A DNA stretch of 20,329 nucleotides, taken from contig DOZC01000027.1 in assembly GCA_003518205.1 (NCBI GenBank), forward strand, positions 7,575-27,903. The letters run 5' to 3'. Position 1 is the stretch's first letter. Each line of letters starts with the position of its first letter. The stretch is from Minisyncoccota bacterium (GTDB taxonomy: Bacteria > Patescibacteriota > Microgenomatia > UBA1400 > PJMF01). The notes beneath the pieces were generated by a model. It did no database searches, was not told the DNA's origin, and saw only the letters and a program-made list of their open reading frames with translations. Both the position numbers and the translations under genes were made by a program. Positions 15,662 through 20,329 of the stretch are shown here, one piece after another.

Positions 15662-17815
15662 ATGTCTCAAACTAGTGTTGGTAGCGATCGCCAAGTCCCT
15701 TTAGAACGTATTCGGAATATCGGTATTATTGCTCATATTGATGCGGGCAAAACTACTACCACAGAGCGGATTTTATTTTTTACCGGCAGAACTTATAAAA
15801 TTGGTGAGGTCCATGAAGGAGCGGCCACTATGGATTGGATGGCTCAGGAGCAGGAGCGGGGCATCACTATCGTTTCAGCGGCCACCACCACTTTTTGGAC
15901 TCCTTATTTTGAATCTCACTTACCCAAAGAGCGCTATCGCTTTAATATTATCGATACTCCCGGCCACGTTGATTTTACGGCTGAGGTAGAACGCTCACTC
16001 CGGGTTTTAGACGGCGGCATCACTGTGTTGGATGCTTCAGAAGGCGTGCAATCCCAATCTGAAACTGTGTGGCGTCAGGCTGATAAATATAACGTGCCTC
16101 GAATTTGTTTTGTGAATAAAATGGATAAACTGGGAGCTGATTTCTTTGCTACCGTTGAGGATATCCGAGTCAAATTTGGTGTTAAACCGGCCCCAATGGT
16201 GCTGCCGATGGGCGCAGAAAATGACTTTTTAGGCGTGATTCAACTGATTGAACGGAAGGCTTTATTTTGGAAAGATCACGAAGCTGATACTGAGCCAGAA
16301 ACCCGTGAAATTCCTGAGGAATACAAAGCTAAAGTTGAAGAACTTCGGGCTCAACTAGTGGAGTCTATCGCTGAGACTGACGATGCTTTGATGGAAAAAT
16401 TCTTTGCTGAGACGGAAATCTCGATTCAGGAACTCAAGGTGGCTCTGCGCAAGGCTGTGATTGGTTATAAATTGGTGCCAGTTTATGCTGGTTCATCGCT
16501 CAAAAATACTGGCGTTCAGCCTTTACTTGACGCAGTGGTGGAGTATCTCCCATCTCCCACTGACATTGAACACATTGAAGGGACTTTGCCCAAGAGTGAA
16601 GAAAAAGTCACTCGCAAGCTGGTGCCAGAAGAAAAAATGTCGGCTTTGGCCTTCAAAATTCAAACTGATCCACACGTGGGCAAGTTAACTTACGTCAGAA
16701 TTTACTCTGGTTCAGTCCAGGCCGGTAGTTACGTTTATAACTCTATCCGTGGAACTAAAGAGCGCGTGAGTCGATTGCTCTTAATGCACGCCAATGAACG
16801 CGAAGAAATTCAAGAAGCTAAAGCTGGTGAAATTGTGGCCATGGTGGGTTTGAAAGAGACCAGAACCGGTGACACTTTGTGTGATCAGGCTAGTCCCATT
16901 GTGTTGGAAGGCATTAACTTTGCTGATCCAGTCATCTATTTGGCTATCGAACCCAAGACCAAAGCCGACCAAGAAAAAATGGGCGTGGCTCTAGGCAAAC
17001 TGACTGAAGAAGATCCCACTTTCACTATTAAAGTTGATCATGAAACCGGTCAGACCATCATTGGTGGTATGGGCGAGCTACATCTGGAGATTTTGGTAGA
17101 CAGAATGAAACGCGAATTTAAAGTCGCAGCTGATGTCGGTGCTCCTCAAGTAGCTTATCGAGAAACCATCACTAAAGAATGTCATGGTGAAGGCAAATAC
17201 ATCAAGCAATCCGGTGGTCGAGGTCAATATGGCCACGCTGTCATTGACGTGACTCCATTAGATCGAGGTACTGGCTACGAGTTTGATAACAAGATCACCG
17301 GCGGGGCTATTCCCAAGGAATTTATTGAACCTATCAACAAAGGTATTAAAGAATCTCTGGAGCGTGGTTTCCTGGCTGGTTACCCCATGAGTGATTTGAA
17401 GGTTGAGTTGAATGATGGCTCTTTTCACGAAGTTGACTCATCTGAAATGTCATTTAAGATGGCTGGTTCGATGGCCATTAAAGATGCGGTTAAATCCGCC
17501 GGCATGGTCCTTTTAGAGCCAGTAATGCAGGTTGAGGTCACCACGCCGGAAATATTTATGGGTGATGTGATCGGAGATTTGGGTGGTAAACGCGCTCAAA
17601 TTCAGGGCACCACCACTCGAGGTGTGGCCGTGATTATTAAAGCTTTGGTGCCGTTGGCTGAAATGCAAGGCTATGTAACCACTCTGCGAGGCATGACTCA
17701 AGGTCGAGCTAGCAGTGTCATGTTGCCCAGTCACTATGAGATTGTGCCTCAAAGTATCACTGAAAAAATTATCGAAGCTCGCAAGGGCTTTGAAGCTAGA
17801 AATCGAGTGAGTTAA
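15662..17815 (+). CDS. fusA: Translation elongation factor G
   Basis: EF-G is the GTPase that drives translocation. The 717-aa product has G1 AHIDAGKT (Lys30), DTPGHVDF (from Asp98) and NKMDK (Asn152-Asp155), then GITIVSAATTTFW in switch I, PVYAGSSLKNTGVQPLLDAV, the domain IV segment GGRGQYGHAVIDV with GGAIPKEFIEPINKGI, and domain V ending in LRGMTQGRASSVMLPSHYEIVP. Length and domain order are normal. No Shine-Dalgarno is seen before ATG 15662. The gene is preceded by a 150-base gap with a large hairpin, and a small unrecognised gene starts 10 bases after its stop. Confidence 0.99.
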   Translation: MSQTSVGSDRQVPLERIRNIGIIAHIDAGKTTTTERILFFTGRTYKIGEVHEGAATMDWMAQEQERGITIVSAATTTFWTPYFESHLPKERYRFNIIDTPGHVDFTAEVERSLRVLDGGITVLDASEGVQSQSETVWRQADKYNVPRICFVNKMDKLGADFFATVEDIRVKFGVKPAPMVLPMGAENDFLGVIQLIERKALFWKDHEADTEPETREIPEEYKAKVEELRAQLVESIAETDDALMEKFFAETEISIQELKVALRKAVIGYKLVPVYAGSSLKNTGVQPLLDAVVEYLPSPTDIEHIEGTLPKSEEKVTRKLVPEEKMSALAFKIQTDPHVGKLTYVRIYSGSVQAGSYVYNSIRGTKERVSRLLLMHANEREEIQEAKAGEIVAMVGLKETRTGDTLCDQASPIVLEGINFADPVIYLAIEPKTKADQEKMGVALGKLTEEDPTFTIKVDHETGQTIIGGMGELHLEILVDRMKREFKVAADVGAPQVAYRETITKECHGEGKYIKQSGGRGQYGHAVIDVTPLDRGTGYEFDNKITGGAIPKEFIEPINKGIKESLERGFLAGYPMSDLKVELNDGSFHEVDSSEMSFKMAGSMAIKDAVKSAGMVLLEPVMQVEVTTPEIFMGDVIGDLGGKRAQIQGTTTRGVAVIIKALVPLAEMQGYVTTLRGMTQGRASSVMLPSHYEIVPQSITEKIIEARKGFEARNRVS

Positions 17816-17825
17816 GGAACTTTTT

Positions 17826-18050
17826 ATGACAGAATTAGGCAGTTGGAAACAGACAAAAGATAGCCTTAATAAAATAGAAAACATAGAACAGGCAAAAGCA
17901 AAGCTGCGTGGTGAAAATAATGCTATTACGAGACAGAAATGTCTGGCCGTTTTAAGGTTAAATGATGAGGGAACTTTTAAAGATAGCCTAGAAGCAACAT
18001 TGTTACTTTCAGCGGCTCAGGAGTTGCTTGCAGAGTTGGCGGAGGTTTAA
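17826..18050 (+). CDS. Small protein of unknown function between fusA and tuf
   Basis: I do not recognise this 74-aa product. It looks wholly helical, with a charged N-terminal half (SLNKIENIEQAKAKLRGEN), one Cys, and an amphipathic, Leu/Ala-rich C-terminus (LLLSAAQELLAELAEV). It has no signal peptide, TM helix or metal-binding motif. It looks translated: AAGGAA overlaps the fusA stop 6 bases before ATG 17826. Codon choice differs from the neighbours, with ATA, ACA, GCA, AGA/AGG and CAG prominent where flanking genes favour ATT, ACT/ACC, GCT, CGA and CAA. That suggests recent arrival or weak selection. It would be co-transcribed with fusA, while tuf has its own promoter after it. Confidence 0.6.
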   Translation: MTELGSWKQTKDSLNKIENIEQAKAKLRGENNAITRQKCLAVLRLNDEGTFKDSLEATLLLSAAQELLAELAEV

Positions 18051-18101
18051 AATAGCTAGCAAACTTGGTGCAATTTGCCCCTCATCTAAACGCCAGACAG
18101 T

Positions 18102-18110
18102 TGATATAAT
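18102..18110 (+). promoter_or_regulatory. Extended -10 promoter of tuf
   Basis: TGATATAAT is an exact TGnTATAAT match and is identical to the alaS promoter string at 36-44. Predicted start is near 18117, giving a leader of about 58 bases. No good -35 is seen at normal spacing. This gives tuf transcription independent of fusA. Confidence 0.65.
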
Positions 18111-18160
18111 AGCCACTTACCTTGGTATTACGGCACATATTAAAAAGTAATAAAAAAATA

Positions 18161-18167
18161 AGAGGAG
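18161..18167 (+). promoter_or_regulatory. Strong ribosome binding site of tuf
   Basis: AGAGGAG lies 7 bases before ATG 18175. It is among the best Shine-Dalgarno matches in the window, fitting high EF-Tu output, and contrasts with several neighbours that have none. Confidence 0.75.
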
Positions 18168-18174
18168 AAAATTT

Positions 18175-19371
18175 ATGGCAGACGTAAACAAATTTGTCCG
18201 CAACAAGCCTCACGTTAACATTGGTACCATTGGTCACGTTGATCATGGGAAAACCACTTTAAGTGCCGCTATTACTCAGACTTTGGCAAAGAAATTTCCT
18301 AGTCCTTTAAATAAGGCTATGGTTTATGCCGATATCGATAATGCTCCAGAAGAAGCAGCTCGAGGTGTGACCATCAACATTTCTCACATCGAATACGAGA
18401 CCGCCAAACGTCACTACGCTCATATTGATGCTCCAGGTCATGCTGACTACATCAAAAACATGATCACTGGCGCGGCTCAAATGGATGGTGCCATCTTAGT
18501 GGTCGCCGCCACTGACGGTCCCATGCCTCAAACTCGAGAGCATATTCTTTTGGCCAAACAAGTCAACGTGCCCAAACTCATCGTAGCTTTAAACAAGTGC
18601 GATATGGTGGATGACGCTGAGCTTTTGGATTTGGTCGAAATGGAAGTGCGTGAGCTCTTAACCAAATATGGTTTCGACGGCGACAACACTCCAGTTTTAA
18701 GAGTTTCGGCTCTGAAAGCTTTAGAAGGCGATGCCGCTGCTCAAGATCAGGTGATGGAACTAATGAATCAAGTTGATTCTTTCATTCCAGATCCAGTTCG
18801 CGATCTCGACAAACCCTTCTTGATGCCAATCGAGGATGTCTTCTCAATCAAAGGTCGAGGTACGGTGGTGACTGGTCGAATTGAGTCAGGTGTGGTCAAA
18901 GTTGGTGATGAAGTTGAAATCATCGGTATGGGTGACAACAAAAAATCCACCGTCACTGGTGTGGAAATGTTCCGCAAACTTCTTGATCAAGGTCAGGCTG
19001 GAGACAACGTCGGTGTGCTGCTTCGAGGTATCGAAAAAGAGCAAGTTCAACGTGGTCAAGTTTTGGCCAAAATGGGCTCAGTCAAAGATCATACTGAGTT
19101 TGAAGCCGAAGTTTATATTTTGAAGAAAGAAGAAGGTGGTAGACACAAACCTTTCTTCTCAGGCTACAAACCTCAGTTTTACATCAGAACTACTGATGTG
19201 ACTGGTGAGATCAAACTGGCTGAAGGTGTAGAGATGGTCATGCCTGGCGATAACGCTAAGATGACCGTGAAACTCATCGCTCCAGTAGCCGCTCATGAGG
19301 GTCTTCGCTTCGCTATTCGCGAAGGTGGTTTGACTGTGGGTGCCGGAGCTATTACTAAGATTGTGAAATAA
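18175..19371 (+). CDS. tuf: Translation elongation factor Tu
   Basis: EF-Tu delivers aminoacyl-tRNA to the ribosome as a GTP complex. The 398-aa product is full length: G1 GHVDHGKTT (Lys26), switch [24 protein letters not shown] (Asp85, catalytic His89; Ala86 where E. coli has Cys81), NKCDM (Asn140-Asp143), then domain 2 ([18 protein letters not shown]) and domain 3 ending in [17 protein letters not shown]. It has its own extended -10 promoter and a strong Shine-Dalgarno, and ends before a GC-rich terminator. tuf closes the str cluster; rpsJ, which often follows it, is not here. Confidence 0.99.
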   Translation: MADVNKFVRNKPHVNIGTIGHVDHGKTTLSAAITQTLAKKFPSPLNKAMVYADIDNAPEEAARGVTINISHIEYETAKRHYAHIDAPGHADYIKNMITGAAQMDGAILVVAATDGPMPQTREHILLAKQVNVPKLIVALNKCDMVDDAELLDLVEMEVRELLTKYGFDGDNTPVLRVSALKALEGDAAAQDQVMELMNQVDSFIPDPVRDLDKPFLMPIEDVFSIKGRGTVVTGRIESGVVKVGDEVEIIGMGDNKKSTVTGVEMFRKLLDQGQAGDNVGVLLRGIEKEQVQRGQVLAKMGSVKDHTEFEAEVYILKKEEGGRHKPFFSGYKPQFYIRTTDVTGEIKLAEGVEMVMPGDNAKMTVKLIAPVAAHEGLRFAIREGGLTVGAGAITKIVK

Positions 19372-19414
19372 TCTTAGTTTGGCGCTTTCGAGACTCATAA
19401 AGAATCGAAATGAG

Positions 19415-19446
19415 AAAACCCCGCCTGGGAAACCGGCGGGGTTTTT
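19415..19446. terminator. Bidirectional Rho-independent terminator between tuf and capA
   Basis: An 11-bp perfect stem, AAAACCCCGCC (19415-19425) with GGCGGGGTTTT (19435-19445), encloses TGGGAAACC, which can extend by two G-C pairs over a GAAA tetraloop. The + strand ends in TTTTT. The A-run on the left gives a T-run on the - strand. It therefore serves tuf and the convergent CapA gene. Confidence 0.93.
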
Positions 19447-19460
19447 GGTGGTTGAATCAA

Positions 19461-20329
19461 TTATTTTTCCAGAGAAGTTTGACCATTTGTTTGAAGTTGA
19501 ATCAACATTGGAGTGGTATCAAGGATTTTGGGTTGGGGATAAAGCTTAACGCTAACCATCATGCCTTTTTTGACTGCCGGTTCAAAATATTGATCAAAGA
19601 CAAAATTTCCGAGCGAATAATAAATTTCCCTACCCTGATAAATTTCGTGATTTTGAATTACATGCGGATGAGATCCGATCACTAAGTCAGCTCCAGCATC
19701 AATAAATCTGTGAGCTAATTTAACTGTGGCTGGCAAAGCCACTGGTTCATATTCTCTGTCCCAGTGAGCCAAAACTATCACCCAGTCAGCCTGAAGTTTT
19801 AGGGTCGAAATTTCTGTTTCAATCACTGTTTCTGGTTGACCAGTTGAAAACTGGTTATAACTGATAAAAGCGATTTTTTGTTGATTTAATTCAATAATTT
19901 GTGCCAAAGGCAAACTCTTAAAATCCTGAGTCGGACCAATTTGACCAAAATATTGAACTTGAGCAGTTTTTAAAAATTCTAGGGTTTGATCTAAACCAGC
20001 TTGACCAAAATTCAGAATGTGGTTATTGCCCAAATCAACCAACGAAATTTGGTGTTGCTTTAGAGTTTCAGCCAAACTTGGATCAAAAGTAAAAATGTAG
20101 TTGGCTGGTGAACCAATGGCGCTGCCAACACTTTTAGATGGAAAATTTGTAATTGGTCCCTCGAGATTAGCGACTACTAATTGCTGGTTTTTTAAAATTG
20201 TGGCGATGGGAGCAAAAATAAAATCATTACCAGATTTTTGAGCTGCGATTCTGATATTTCGGTCAAACATTAGATCACCCACAAAAAGTAACGTCACTGG
20301 GTTTGGGGTTGGAGTTGGGGTTGGGGTTG
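19461..20329 (-). CDS. CapA-type metallophosphatase, 5' end beyond the window
   Basis: This belongs to the CapA/PgsA family (PGA_cap, calcineurin-like fold), known from poly-gamma-glutamate capsule export and common as a surface-located metallophosphatase of unclear substrate. Metal-site motifs are in order: VGDLMFDR, VANLEGPI, LGNNHILNFG, LAHWDREYEP and IGSHPHVIQ. A GTG at 20297 could be a start, but the frame stays open to the window edge and reads TPTPTPTPNP just before it. This is a typical Thr-Pro linker between an N-terminal anchor or signal and the catalytic domain, so the true start probably lies outside. At least 289 residues are encoded here. It is transcribed toward tuf and shares its terminator. 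Capsule synthesis cannot be concluded without capB/capC. Confidence 0.88.
   Translation of the reverse strand, partial: TPTPTPTPNPVTLLFVGDLMFDRNIRIAAQKSGNDFIFAPIATILKNQQLVVANLEGPITNFPSKSVGSAIGSPANYIFTFDPSLAETLKQHQISLVDLGNNHILNFGQAGLDQTLEFLKTAQVQYFGQIGPTQDFKSLPLAQIIELNQQKIAFISYNQFSTGQPETVIETEISTLKLQADWVIVLAHWDREYEPVALPATVKLAHRFIDAGADLVIGSHPHVIQNHEIYQGREIYYSLGNFVFDQYFEPAVKKGMMVSVKLYPQPKILDTTPMLIQLQTNGQTSLEK
20298..20329. repeat. GGGGTT-type low-complexity repeat encoding a Thr-Pro linker
   Basis: The + strand reads as imperfect repeats of GGGGTT/GGAGTT up to the last base. The - strand encodes alternating Thr-Pro in the CapA frame. Several G-runs could form a G-quadruplex on the + strand. The window ends inside the repeat. 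Confidence 0.75.

Noticed and set aside
17513..17884. 123-codon frame on the - strand over the fusA 3' end
   Set aside because: It is antisense to conserved EF-G domain V and the small 74-aa gene, with no ribosome binding site or family resemblance.
19410..19685. 91-codon + strand frame after tuf
   Set aside because: It runs through the terminator and antisense to the CapA gene.
20298..20329. Telomere-like TTGGGG repeats at the window edge
   Set aside because: They encode an in-frame Thr-Pro linker continuous with the CapA domain and include GGAGTT and GGGTTT variants. Coding low complexity explains them.

Overview
The window looks like genomic DNA from an ultrasmall bacterium of the Candidate Phyla Radiation (Patescibacteria), probably Microgenomates-like. 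This assignment is an inference. It rests on a shortened alanyl-tRNA synthetase with no C-terminal C-Ala domain, an actin-like/baseplate-J-like membrane protein beside a sortase, an uS12 with the Gram-positive-type N-terminal insertion, and mixed use of Shine-Dalgarno sites. UGA is a stop codon here (it ends alaS), so the UGA=Gly lineages Gracilibacteria and Absconditabacteria are excluded. No tRNA, rRNA, IS element or CRISPR array was recognised.

Layout: (1) 52-6884, + strand: alaS, a 733-aa actin-like/TM/baseplate-J-like protein, a sortase overlapping it by one base, ruvX (yqgF) and mltG. The alaS-ruvX-mltG order recalls the Firmicutes cluster, with two envelope genes inserted. (2) 6885-7290: a 406-nt gap holding a candidate structured RNA with its own extended -10 promoter and an intrinsic terminator, then a tandem repeat just upstream of rpoB. 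(3) 7291-14500: rpoB and rpoC, one base apart. (4) 14501-19371: the str operon genes rpsL, rpsG, fusA and tuf, with an unrecognised 74-aa gene between fusA and tuf and a separate strong promoter for tuf. A bidirectional terminator follows. (5) 19461-20329, - strand: a CapA-type metallophosphatase convergent with tuf and cut by the window edge inside a Thr-Pro linker.

The central and right parts supply transcription (core RNA polymerase) and translation (30S proteins, both GTPase elongation factors). The left part joins tRNA charging and a RuvX nuclease to cell-envelope functions: septal glycan cleavage by MltG, sortase transpeptidation and a membrane-spanning actin-like protein. A family of TCAGACATC/TGATATCAGA repeats occupies the gaps before the 733-aa gene, rpoB and rpsL.

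The points most worth checking are the structured RNA before rpoB, the actin-like/baseplate-J/sortase pair, the repeat family, the substituted rifampicin pocket of RpoB, the reduced AlaRS and the compositionally different small gene between fusA and tuf.
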